Origin: Chromatiaceae bacterium
Lineage (GTDB): Bacteria; Pseudomonadota; Gammaproteobacteria; Chromatiales; Chromatiaceae
Assembly: GCA_016880695.1 (NCBI GenBank)
Contig: JAEHCY010000121.1
Coordinates: 1 to 9,471 of the forward strand
Direction of reading: 5' to 3'
DNA length: 9,471 nt
Both the position numbers and the translations under genes were made by a program. How positions within the stretch are numbered: position 1 is the first letter of the stretch; every line of letters starts with the position of its first letter. Under the pieces are notes generated by a model that made no database searches, had not been told where the DNA came from, and saw only the letters and a list, made by a program, of their open reading frames with translations. Positions 1-5,913 of the stretch are shown here, piece after piece.

Positions 1-134
1 AAGTCGGCATCGAGCTCGCGGTCGTGCAGTACCGCGAGCTCGCTTAGGTCCGTGGCGATCGCTTCCCGCCACCGGGCGAGTGGCTCTCCGGGCTCTCCGG
101 GCTCGACGACCTCCAACGAATCCTCAACCCTCAT
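1..134 (-). CDS. Probable TorD/DmsD-type molybdoenzyme maturation chaperone, N-terminal 44 residues only
   Basis: An open frame starts at the ATG at 134-132 and runs without a stop off the left edge. Its ATG overlaps the TGA of the iron-sulfur subunit gene (ATGA), which implies translational coupling in the same operon. The visible residues are acidic and probably helical, with the segment LARWREAIATDLSELAVLHD, and there is no signal peptide. This resembles the start of TorD-family cytoplasmic chaperones, which bind the Tat signal of a molybdoenzyme and hold it for cofactor insertion. The position after the catalytic and FeS subunit genes is where such chaperones are commonly encoded. The family call rests mainly on context and a general N-terminal resemblance; the diagnostic middle of the protein is outside the window. 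A 9-bp tandem duplication (83-100) encodes the EPGEPGEP stretch. Confidence 0.6.
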   Translation of the reverse strand, partial: MRVEDSLEVVEPGEPGEPLARWREAIATDLSELAVLHDRELDAD

Positions 135-796
135 TCAACCTTGCCCTTGGGGTGTACGACAAACACGACCGAGGGATTGGTCAACTCCGGATTGGCAAAA
201 TTCCTGACCCCCCGTACCGGAACTTCGCCCGGTCCGATCGCCTTAGTCTCGTACTTATTCTCGCGCAGCAGATCGATGGGGCCCACATCGAGGGTACGCA
301 TCATGCACGCCATGACGCAATAGGGCTTGCGGCCAGCCAGGATCTCGTCCACACAGAGGTTGCACTTGCCGACGATGTTCAGCTCAGGGATGAACTGAGG
401 CGCACCGTAGGGACAGGCCGCCTCGCAACGGCGGCAACCGATGCAGAGGGTGGAGTCGATGTCGACGATGCCGTTGTCCGGCCGCTTCCAGATGGCCCCG
501 GTGGGACAGGTGGGCAGGCAGGCTGGCTCGGCGCAGTGATTGCAGGAGATGTTGACCTTATAGGCGTACACATCGGGGTAGGTGCCGCCCTCCACATAGA
601 GCACCCGGCGAAATCGCGGACCCGCCGGCAGACCGTTCTTGTCCTTGCAGGCGATCTCGCAGGCCCGACAGCCCAGGCAGTCGATGTTGTTGTGGACAAA
701 ACCGAGTTGCATCTCAGGTTTGACGGGGGCGTAGACCTCCTTCTTGCGACGCTTGACCGCTTCTTTGATCGCCGTCTTGTCTTTTTCGGTGGCCAT
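131..796 (-). CDS. DmsB-like four-cluster [4Fe-4S] electron-transfer subunit
   Basis: This 221-aa ferredoxin-like protein carries electrons between the molybdenum subunit and an external partner. Sixteen cysteines form four ferredoxin-type groups: C40-x2-C43-x2-C46-x3-C50, C85-x2-C88-x4-C93-x3-C97, C118-x2-C121-x2-C124-x3-C128, and C145-x2-C148-x11-C160-x3-C164. This is the DmsB/NrfC/PsrB pattern and predicts four [4Fe-4S] clusters. The protein has no signal peptide; members of this family are exported by the Tat system in complex with their catalytic partner. The start is supported by GAGGAGA about 5 bases upstream. It begins 17 bases after the catalytic-subunit gene ends and overlaps the next gene by ATGA. 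The N-terminal 25 residues are lysine-rich. The family call is secure; the exact partner chemistry is not. Confidence 0.95.
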   Translation of the reverse strand: MATEKDKTAIKEAVKRRKKEVYAPVKPEMQLGFVHNNIDCLGCRACEIACKDKNGLPAGPRFRRVLYVEGGTYPDVYAYKVNISCNHCAEPACLPTCPTGAIWKRPDNGIVDIDSTLCIGCRRCEAACPYGAPQFIPELNIVGKCNLCVDEILAGRKPYCVMACMMRTLDVGPIDLLRENKYETKAIGPGEVPVRGVRNFANPELTNPSVVFVVHPKGKVE

Positions 797-813
797 GGTC
801 TTCTCCTCGGCTC

Positions 814-3399
814 TCAGAGGTCACGCCGGAAAACATGGGAGCGGGACGTTGCCAATATGTCCCAGCCGGGACGGTGCTGAAGATCCGTCTTGCGGATGTT
901 GCACAGCACCGTGTTATAGGCGAAGGCACCAGCGGGGCTAGGAGCATCCAGGGTCAGCATATCGGGGTTGCCGCTGCGATCGATGCCTTCTTCGTCCAGA
1001 TCGAGCCAGGCCCCTTCATGCAAGACCGCCACCCCCGGCATCAGCCGTTCGGTGACATAGACCGGCACAACCACCTTGCCGCGATCGTTCCACACCTCGA
1101 CCACATCCCCAGTCTTAATCTTGAGCTTCTTAGCGTCGCTGGCGTTGACCGTTACCTCCTGCTCGTAAGTCTCACGTAACCAGGCGCAGTTGTTGAAGAT
1201 CGAGTGCGTGCGCCAACGGGGGTGGGGGGATATCAGATGGAACGGGAATTCCTTGGTCTTCGGGCTGTTGAGCGACTCCCATGGCTCGATCCACTTCGGA
1301 ATAGAGGGGACATGCTCACCGTAACGGGTCCGCTTCCAGTCAGAGATCTGCGCGAGCTCCGTGCACAGGATCTCGATCTTGCCCGAGGGTGTCTGGAAAC
1401 GCGCACTCTTCTCGATCTGCTCGCGGAAGGCCACGTGGGGCTGGGCCAACTTGAACTTGTAGATCCCGTACCCTTTGAAGTCGTCCCAGGACATGTCCAC
1501 GTGCTGGTGGTCCATCACCTTGCCCTCCCACCAAGCGCGCAGGTAAGCCTCGTCCACCTCATCGTTGCGCAGGAAGTAACCCCGATCGGCCCGCGGATTG
1601 TAGGTCTTGCCGAAGGCCCCGTAGCCCTGGGGATTGAGATCGCCAATGCGATAGGCCAGCTCAGTGAAGATCTGAAAGTCGGTCTTTGACTCGCCCATGG
1701 GCTCGATGACCTTCGGGCGATGGATGTAGTAGTGCCCCTTGTACCAGGGCAGGGCCACATCGTGACGCTCGAAATGGGTGGCCACCGGAAGCAGGACATC
1801 CGCATAGAGACCAGAAGGAGTGATGGTGGAATCCATGCACACCACCAGCTCCAGCTTGTTGATCGCCTGGATCTCCTTATTGATGTTAGTGAGCTGATTG
1901 AACCAGTCCGAGCCCTGCCAGAAGATACCCTTGATGTTGGGCACAATCCCGTCGAGTTGGTCATCCCGCGGCCAGAGTCCCGCCTCGTCGCGCGTGACGT
2001 TGGGGTAGTTGAGCACAATGTGCGCCCAGCGGTCGGACTTGATCGAGGCATACCACACGTTTGCCCACTGATCGTAGGGATAAGCGACCGCCTCCGAGTG
2101 CCAGGCCTTGCCCACGCCCTCCGCGCAACCCCCAAGTATGCCGATGTTGCCGGTCATGGCCTGGAGTGCCGCGGCCATACGGTTGTACTGCTCACCGTAG
2201 GCATTGCGTCCCGGTGCCCAAGAGGCCTTGAGCGCCGCCGGATTGGTGGTGGCATAGAGGCGGGCGAGCTTCTTGATGTCCTCAGCAGAAACCCCGCAGA
2301 CGTCGGCCGCCCACTCTGGCGTCTTCGGCTGGCCGTCGTACTTACCGAGAATGTAGTCCTTGAAGTTCTCCTTGCCGTTGGGGCTGGTCTGCGCCCACTG
2401 TGGCATCGTCCCTTCATCCATACCCATGCAGAACTTATCGATGAATGCCTGGTCGTGCAGATTCTCGCTAAAGATGGTATGGGCCATCCCCGCCATCATG
2501 GCGGCATCGGTGTTCGGCTTGATCGGAATCCACCAAGCATCATAAATCGAGGCCGAGTCCGTGTACTGGGGGTCCACCAGCACAAACTTGCAGCCCCGCT
2601 GCTTCGCGAGGCGCATGTAGTAGAAGGTGTTGCCACCGTGGAAGGTGTAGGCAGGGTTCCAGCCCCACATGATGATGAGCTTGGCATGAGCGAACGCATC
2701 GTCCTCGTTGCCATCTTCGATGGTGCCGAAGGTCCAGCGGGAACTGGTGGTCGTACCCTGGTAGGAAGGCACCGACCAGGAAGAGGTGCGACAACCGAAC
2801 ATTCCAAGGAACCGGCCGAGGAGCCCTTCAATCTGATCGGACTTATGCAGCACCCCATAGGAAGCCCCCGCGTAACTCTGATCCACCAGTGCCTGGGGCC
2901 CGTAGTTGCCCTTGATCTCGAGCATCTTGCGCGCAACAAAATTCAACGCCTCATCCCAGGAGACGCGCTTGAACTTACCTTCGCCGCGCGCGCCCACGCG
3001 CACCATGGGGTAGAGCAGGCGCTCGGCGGAGTACAGGCGCTGGCGGTAGGAGCGACCGCGCAGACAACCGCGAAGCTGCGGTTCCTCCTCGGTGTCCTTG
3101 CCGAAGAAGCCATCGCGTTGGTAGCGGCCATCATCGGTGGAGAGGCGCACGATGACATCGCCCTTCTTGTGCGCGACGAGGACATGCCGCGATCCGCAGT
3201 TATGCGCGCAGCTAGTCACCACCGTGGTCAGCTCATCGTCCGTCGGGTAGGGCTCGTAGGCAAATGCCTTGGCATCCTTGGTCTTGATGAGACCACTTAC
3301 GCCAACTGCTGCCGCCCCCGCCGCTGTCGTCTTTAGAAACGACCGCCGCGTCATGCTCAGATGGGATTCCAGCCAGTCAAAACTCTCTTGGTCGCTCAT
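814..3399 (-). CDS. Tat-exported DmsA-like molybdopterin oxidoreductase catalytic subunit
   Basis: This 861-aa protein is a DMSO-reductase-superfamily catalytic subunit, expected to hold a bis(molybdopterin guanine dinucleotide) centre and one FeS cluster in the periplasm. The twin-arginine motif TRRSFLK lies at residues 17-23, followed by an alanine-rich hydrophobic stretch. The FeS region reads C64-x3-C68-x3-H72 with C112 in GCLRGRS; aligned from memory with E. coli DmsA (CTVNCGSRC), the third cysteine is replaced by His72. By the same alignment Ser212 (in VPSYQG) falls at the serine that ligates Mo in DMSO/TMAO-type enzymes. The molybdopterin-dinucleotide-binding domain spans roughly 720-830. 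The length is near that of DmsA. AGGAGA sits 8 bases before the ATG. The gene starts 28 bases after the pentahaem cytochrome gene. The superfamily and DmsA-like subgroup are clear; the substrate (DMSO, TMAO, an oxyanion or another compound) cannot be told from the sequence. Confidence 0.95.
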   Translation of the reverse strand: MSDQESFDWLESHLSMTRRSFLKTTAAGAAAVGVSGLIKTKDAKAFAYEPYPTDDELTTVVTSCAHNCGSRHVLVAHKKGDVIVRLSTDDGRYQRDGFFGKDTEEEPQLRGCLRGRSYRQRLYSAERLLYPMVRVGARGEGKFKRVSWDEALNFVARKMLEIKGNYGPQALVDQSYAGASYGVLHKSDQIEGLLGRFLGMFGCRTSSWSVPSYQGTTTSSRWTFGTIEDGNEDDAFAHAKLIIMWGWNPAYTFHGGNTFYYMRLAKQRGCKFVLVDPQYTDSASIYDAWWIPIKPNTDAAMMAGMAHTIFSENLHDQAFIDKFCMGMDEGTMPQWAQTSPNGKENFKDYILGKYDGQPKTPEWAADVCGVSAEDIKKLARLYATTNPAALKASWAPGRNAYGEQYNRMAAALQAMTGNIGILGGCAEGVGKAWHSEAVAYPYDQWANVWYASIKSDRWAHIVLNYPNVTRDEAGLWPRDDQLDGIVPNIKGIFWQGSDWFNQLTNINKEIQAINKLELVVCMDSTITPSGLYADVLLPVATHFERHDVALPWYKGHYYIHRPKVIEPMGESKTDFQIFTELAYRIGDLNPQGYGAFGKTYNPRADRGYFLRNDEVDEAYLRAWWEGKVMDHQHVDMSWDDFKGYGIYKFKLAQPHVAFREQIEKSARFQTPSGKIEILCTELAQISDWKRTRYGEHVPSIPKWIEPWESLNSPKTKEFPFHLISPHPRWRTHSIFNNCAWLRETYEQEVTVNASDAKKLKIKTGDVVEVWNDRGKVVVPVYVTERLMPGVAVLHEGAWLDLDEEGIDRSGNPDMLTLDAPSPAGAFAYNTVLCNIRKTDLQHRPGWDILATSRSHVFRRDL

Positions 3400-3427
3400 C
3401 GATTCGGTCTCCTGTAGTCCGCGGCGA

Positions 3428-4255
3428 TCACTTCTTCTCGGCGGCGGGGGCTTTGGCGGCCCCGGTCGACTCGGGCTTGCTCAGCCCCACCTTGAAGCGG
3501 GCCTCCGATTCCGTGGGACGGCCCTTTGCCCAATCGGGAACATCCTTAGCCATCCCCGGCCAGGGGTGACGCGGATAGGGATACTCGATTCGATACCAGA
3601 CACGGCCGCCGTGGCAGCCGTAACAGACATCGGAATCCTCCTTGCCCGCGTCCTCGATCGCCTTTGGCTTGAGGAAATTGACCTCATGGCGGGCGGTGCG
3701 AATGGCCGCATGACAGGTCAGACAGTTGTTATTGAACAGTTGGCCGGATTCACTCCAAGGCGTTGGCAGCCCCATGACCTGATAGTTGTTCTTGCCGTGA
3801 CACATGAGACAGGTCTCCGGGTTGACCATCTTGCGGAGCCTGGCCTCGAGGGTTTGTGCCGCATCGGCCGAGGCGTGCACGTTGTCCTCCCGCGGGTTGT
3901 TACCCTGATGACAGGTCACGCATTTCAAGTCCATGACCTTCTTCGCGTAATCCGTCACCAGATGGCGCCGGTGCAACGTCTCTTGGGGACCCTCGTAGGT
4001 ATTGAGCGTCTGATACCAGGCCAGCGCCTCCTCAGAGGTCACGCCTGCCGGCGTAGTCTTGCGCACGCTTGCCTCCAACACCTCTTTGTGGCAGGCCAGG
4101 CACTGGGCATCCGTGGCGGTTTCGCTCGCCGGGGCAAAATGCAAGGGATCCCACCTGGCACCGTAGTAGTTCGCATCCGCCGCTTTCGCCGTCGCAGCAA
4201 ACGCCAGGACGAATGCCACCACTACGATTCCGATCCTCGGGGCTTGCCGTTTCAT
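3428..4255 (-). CDS. Periplasmic pentahaem cytochrome c
   Basis: This 275-aa secreted multihaem cytochrome has a Sec signal peptide at residues 1-25 (hydrophobic core IGIVVVAFVLAFAAT, likely cleavage after AKA). Five CxxCH haem-attachment motifs are visible: C52-H56, C112-H116, C149-H153, C178-H182 and C211-H215. Extra histidines (H95, H98, H127, H190, H230) could supply distal ligands. The C-terminus is a charged Ala/Lys/Pro tail. There is no NapC/NirT-like membrane anchor beyond the cleavable signal, so the mature protein should be soluble in the periplasm. It directly precedes the molybdenum subunit gene, which suggests that it passes electrons to or from the FeS subunit in place of a DmsC-type quinol-oxidising anchor. 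GGAG lies 8 bases before the ATG. I do not recognise a named subfamily. Confidence 0.93.
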   Translation of the reverse strand: MKRQAPRIGIVVVAFVLAFAATAKAADANYYGARWDPLHFAPASETATDAQCLACHKEVLEASVRKTTPAGVTSEEALAWYQTLNTYEGPQETLHRRHLVTDYAKKVMDLKCVTCHQGNNPREDNVHASADAAQTLEARLRKMVNPETCLMCHGKNNYQVMGLPTPWSESGQLFNNNCLTCHAAIRTARHEVNFLKPKAIEDAGKEDSDVCYGCHGGRVWYRIEYPYPRHPWPGMAKDVPDWAKGRPTESEARFKVGLSKPESTGAAKAPAAEKK

Positions 4256-4258
4256 CTT

Positions 4259-4447
4259 CTAGGCTCCTGTCGCTGACACAATCGTACGGAGAACCGGGAC
4301 GCATCCTGGCGCCCCCCCTTTGAACGCGCCTATCGGGGTCCAACCGGACATGCCGCCCATGCTGGCCGCCGTGCGGACGGCATCCGCAAGCTTGAGAGTG
4401 ACAACCACAGCCACAGCGGCTCGGCGGAATGTCGCGAGAGCGCTCAT
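4259..4447 (-). CDS. Small 62-aa hydrophobic ORF of uncertain reality
   Basis: An ORF fills the gap between the 102-aa gene and the cytochrome gene; its TAG lies three bases upstream of the cytochrome ATG. The frame is open back to an ATG at 4498, but that start lies inside the upstream gene and has no ribosome-binding site. The ATG at 4447 has GAGGAA about 13 bases upstream, which is a long spacing. The protein starts with a short basic and hydrophobic segment (RRAAVAVVVTL), then a glycine-rich part with one cysteine. A G7 run (C7 at 4312-4318 on the plus strand) within it could mark a frameshift. I recognise no family. It may be a small exported or membrane peptide, a decayed gene, or just a chance frame in an intergenic spacer. 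Confidence 0.35.
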   Translation of the reverse strand: MSALATFRRAAVAVVVTLKLADAVRTAASMGGMSGWTPIGAFKGGAPGCVPVLRTIVSATGA

Positions 4448-4478
4448 GTAACGTTCTCGATTCCTCAAAAGAGGGCGG

Positions 4479-4787
4479 TTAGTGTCGATCTCCGGCATAC
4501 CAGCCGCGTAGGTCGTATCGCCCCGGCATACCCGGGCGGTTGAACGGGGTATACCAGTTTCCCTGGCTTTCCAAGAATTTCAAGCTCGCCGGATAGGGCT
4601 CGCTGATGCCCTGTACCGCACTTTTGTACCACTGGGCATCGTGATTGACCTGCGTTATCCGCGGCGCACCTTCTGGCCTCTGACTTGGGTTAACCCCAGC
4701 GATCGGGTAGGCAGCCGCGGAAGAAGCGGCAGCACCCATCACCCAGCAGGAAACAACCAAGATCAACTTGCTTGCCTGGTGCTTCAT
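4479..4787 (-). CDS. Small exported protein of unknown function, first gene of the operon
   Basis: This 102-aa protein has a clear Sec signal peptide (residues 1 to about 26: basic MKHQASK, hydrophobic LILVVSCWVMGAA, likely cleavage in SAAA-YP). The mature part of about 76 residues has no cysteine and is rich in aromatic residues, proline and glycine, with motifs such as ISEPYPASLKFLE, GNWYTPFNRPG and YDLRGWY. It therefore binds no c-type haem or FeS cluster by cysteine. An excellent ribosome-binding site (GGAGGG, 7 bases before the ATG) and its place behind the sigma-54 promoter at 4883-4898 make it the leading gene of the molybdoenzyme operon. It could be a periplasmic accessory or assembly factor, or an extra subunit of the cytochrome or oxidoreductase. 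I cannot assign a family. Confidence 0.85.
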   Translation of the reverse strand: MKHQASKLILVVSCWVMGAAASSAAAYPIAGVNPSQRPEGAPRITQVNHDAQWYKSAVQGISEPYPASLKFLESQGNWYTPFNRPGMPGRYDLRGWYAGDRH

Positions 4788-4882
4788 TTACGAACCCTCC
4801 TCGAATCAAGAATTCCCGCCGCCTTTCGTCGGGAACCACAAGGCTACTAGGATCGGCTTCCCCAACGACCGCCGACCAAGCA

Positions 4883-4898
4883 GGCAAAGTCCGTGCCG
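4883..4898 (-). promoter_or_regulatory. Sigma-54 (-24/-12) promoter for the molybdoenzyme operon
   Basis: On the minus strand the sequence reads CGGCACGGACTTTGCC. Against the consensus TGGCACG-N4-TTGC it matches GGCACG, exactly four spacer bases, and TTGC; only the first T differs. The invariant GG (4897-4896) and GC (4885-4884) are separated by the required 10 bases. The predicted start of transcription is near 4872, about 85 bases upstream of the 102-aa gene. The encoded NtrC-family activator at 7780-9135 needs exactly this class of promoter. Confidence 0.82.
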
Positions 4899-4974
4899 CA
4901 TCACTGCCGCTCGACCAGATGCCCGATCCACAAAAGCTGCCGCCATGGCACAACCCTGGCCCCATCCGTTCGCC

Positions 4975-4987
4975 TGTCATCCTGACA
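4975..4987. promoter_or_regulatory. Inverted repeat TGTCA-N3-TGACA, candidate enhancer site
   Basis: A perfect 5-bp dyad (TGTCA tcc TGACA) is centred at 4981, about 109 bp upstream of the predicted sigma-54 transcription start. NtrC-type activators typically bind dyads in this distance range. Binding by the activator encoded in this window is an inference. Confidence 0.4.
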
Positions 4988-5026
4988 CCGCCGAAAAATG
5001 GCCGCAATGAGTTCAAAAGAGGAAAC

Positions 5027-5042
5027 CTTGACGCATGTCAAG
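5027..5042. promoter_or_regulatory. Inverted repeat CTTGAC-N4-GTCAAG, candidate second enhancer site
   Basis: A perfect 6-bp dyad (CTTGAC gcat GTCAAG) is centred near 5034.5, about 162 bp upstream of the predicted start of the sigma-54 transcript. Its centre is about 53 bp, close to five helical turns, from the dyad at 4981. It shares the TGAC/GTCA words with that dyad but in the opposite arrangement, so the two may not be the same site type. Confidence 0.4.
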
Positions 5043-5281
5043 AGATGATCTTTTCACCCTCGCAGCCGGGGCAGCCAGAAAGACTGCGTGCGCTTTTCAG
5101 GCTTGGGCGGGGCGCCTGCGACCAGCCTGCACCCGCGGAAGGCGCTGGCCGGGGGGCTTAGGCCTGGCGCTGCCAAACTGGCACCGGGCCTCCTGCACGA
5201 TTGAAGACCGGAACCAAAGTCCAAGCCCTGCCCTCGCCGGAAACCACCTGGGGCCGCTTCACGCTCATCTCATACCGTGGA
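5043..5281. other. Non-coding stretch with no gene seen
   Basis: No reading frame here looks like a protein: the plus-strand frame from 5035 to 5373 has no recognisable domain and no good ribosome-binding site. GC-rich short inverted stretches occur, but I see no RNA gene or promoter that I can support. The stretch separates the enhancer region of the operon from the gene remnant to the right. Confidence 0.5.
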
Positions 5282-5303
5282 CCCGGGGCGTTGTCGTCCC
5301 GGG
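5282..5303. repeat. GC-rich hairpin downstream of the gene remnant
   Basis: CCCGGG arms at 5282-5287 and 5298-5303 extend inward through one G-T position and two CG pairs to a 9-bp stem with a TTGT loop (5291-5294). It lies just beyond the stop (5316) of the minus-strand remnant, where a terminator would sit, but there is no T-tract on that strand, so intrinsic termination is doubtful. Confidence 0.45.
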
Positions 5304-5315
5304 CGCAAAGGATCA

Positions 5316-5674
5316 TCAGGACGTCGGGTCAAGCACGATGAGATGCCCGTCCCAGCCCCGGATCTCAACCTGATGGCGCAGTCGGTGCAGCGAAGCCACT
5401 TCGACGGTGCTGACGAGGTAGACACAGAGTGGCTCGCGGATCTTGCCCAATCTGAGGTTCTTCGCGCCGGTTGAAGTGAGCCAGCTCTCGGAAATCTGCT
5501 GGGCTTCGCTCCACTGGTCCACGGCAGCTCGATATCGTTGTGGACCAGGACAGGCGCCGCCCAACCGCCACAGGAGGACAAGATCTGGTCGGCAACTTCA
5601 TGGGTCATCACTCTTGGGTGCAGAATGACCGAACCCTTGGCCATCCCGGTGACCTGCCAGTTTCGCTTGCCCAA
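5316..5674 (-). pseudogene. Frameshifted remnant of an unidentified gene
   Basis: Two minus-strand frames read as protein when joined. The first, from about the ATG at 5644 (or a TTG at 5674), gives MAKGSVILHPRVMTHEVADQ and continues to VLVHNDIEL near 5525. A one-base shift then joins VDQWSEAQQISESWL and continues in good-looking protein (GKIREPLCVYLVSTVEVASL, then HQVEIRGWDGHLIVLDPTS) to a TGA at 5316. Both parts use mostly G/C third positions, like real genes here, while each frame turns into arginine/serine-rich nonsense beyond the join. Upstream, the same frame continues through a TAG at 5683-5681 into GWLLIDAPVLGARDA, so a second lesion is possible. The joined product would be about 110 residues. 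I recognise no family or function. It could also be a programmed or sequencing frameshift. Confidence 0.5.
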
Positions 5675-5822
5675 AAGCGCCTAAGAGGTCTTCGGCGCCG
5701 CATCCCTGGCGCCCAAGACCGGGGCATCGATTAGGAGCCACCCCGCTCTGGCGCGGTAGGGGCGATGCCGGGCTCGGACACCGACAGTGGCCACCGGTGG
5801 AACCGGCGAGCTGACGGGATAA

Positions 5823-5837
5823 CTGCCATAGTGGCAG
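5823..5837. promoter_or_regulatory. Perfect dyad CTGCCA-N3-TGGCAG, candidate regulator site
   Basis: Six-base arms are separated by TAG and centred at 5830. This abuts the -35 box proposed for the kinase promoter and lies at about -42 from the predicted start, the classical position for an activator contacting polymerase. The protein that binds it is unknown. Confidence 0.4.
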
Positions 5838-5865
5838 AGACAAAAGCCCCCAATTAAGATATATT
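5837..5865 (+). promoter_or_regulatory. Candidate sigma-70 promoter of the kinase-regulator operon
   Basis: GAGACA (5837-5842, 4 of 6 to TTGACA) and TATATT (5860-5865, 5 of 6 to TATAAT) are spaced by 17 bases in the only markedly AT-rich stretch of the intergenic region. The predicted start near 5872 leaves a leader of about 42 bases before the kinase GTG. The weak -35 together with the adjacent dyad suggests an activated or regulated promoter. Confidence 0.45.
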
Positions 5866-5913
5866 TGATTGATTATCCTGTAGAAAACCCACTAGAAGAC
5901 GAGAAGGAAACCC

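Noticed and set aside
80..880. Plus-strand open frame of 266 codons opposite the iron-sulfur subunit gene
   Set aside because: The minus strand encodes 16 ordered cysteines and has a good ribosome-binding site; the plus frame is a shadow.
1720..3336. Long plus-strand open frame (538 codons) opposite the molybdoenzyme gene
   Set aside because: It is an antisense shadow of a clearly coding high-GC gene; its translation shows no domain, and the minus-strand frame has Tat, FeS and molybdopterin motifs.
3269..4276. Plus-strand open frame of 335 codons opposite the cytochrome gene
   Set aside because: It lies antisense to a frame with five CxxCH motifs and a signal peptide; no family features are seen in it.
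4946..4961. Plus-strand -24/-12-like element TGGCACAACCCTGGCC
   Set aside because: The GG-N10-GC spacing is right, but the -12 part is TGGC rather than TTGC and no gene follows on that strand; it is probably chance.
5035..5373. Plus-strand ORF of 112 codons in the intergenic region
   Set aside because: It has no ribosome-binding site and no recognisable domain, and its right part overlaps the better-supported minus-strand remnant.
5791..5800. Ten-base palindrome CCACCGGTGG
   Set aside because: Short GC-rich palindromes are expected by chance in this composition, and it has no position relative to a promoter that suggests a function.
5748..5836. Short minus-strand ORF of 28 codons starting inside the CTGCCA/TGGCAG dyad
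   Set aside because: It has no ribosome-binding site, is too short to judge, and overlaps promoter-like sequence; chance is more likely.
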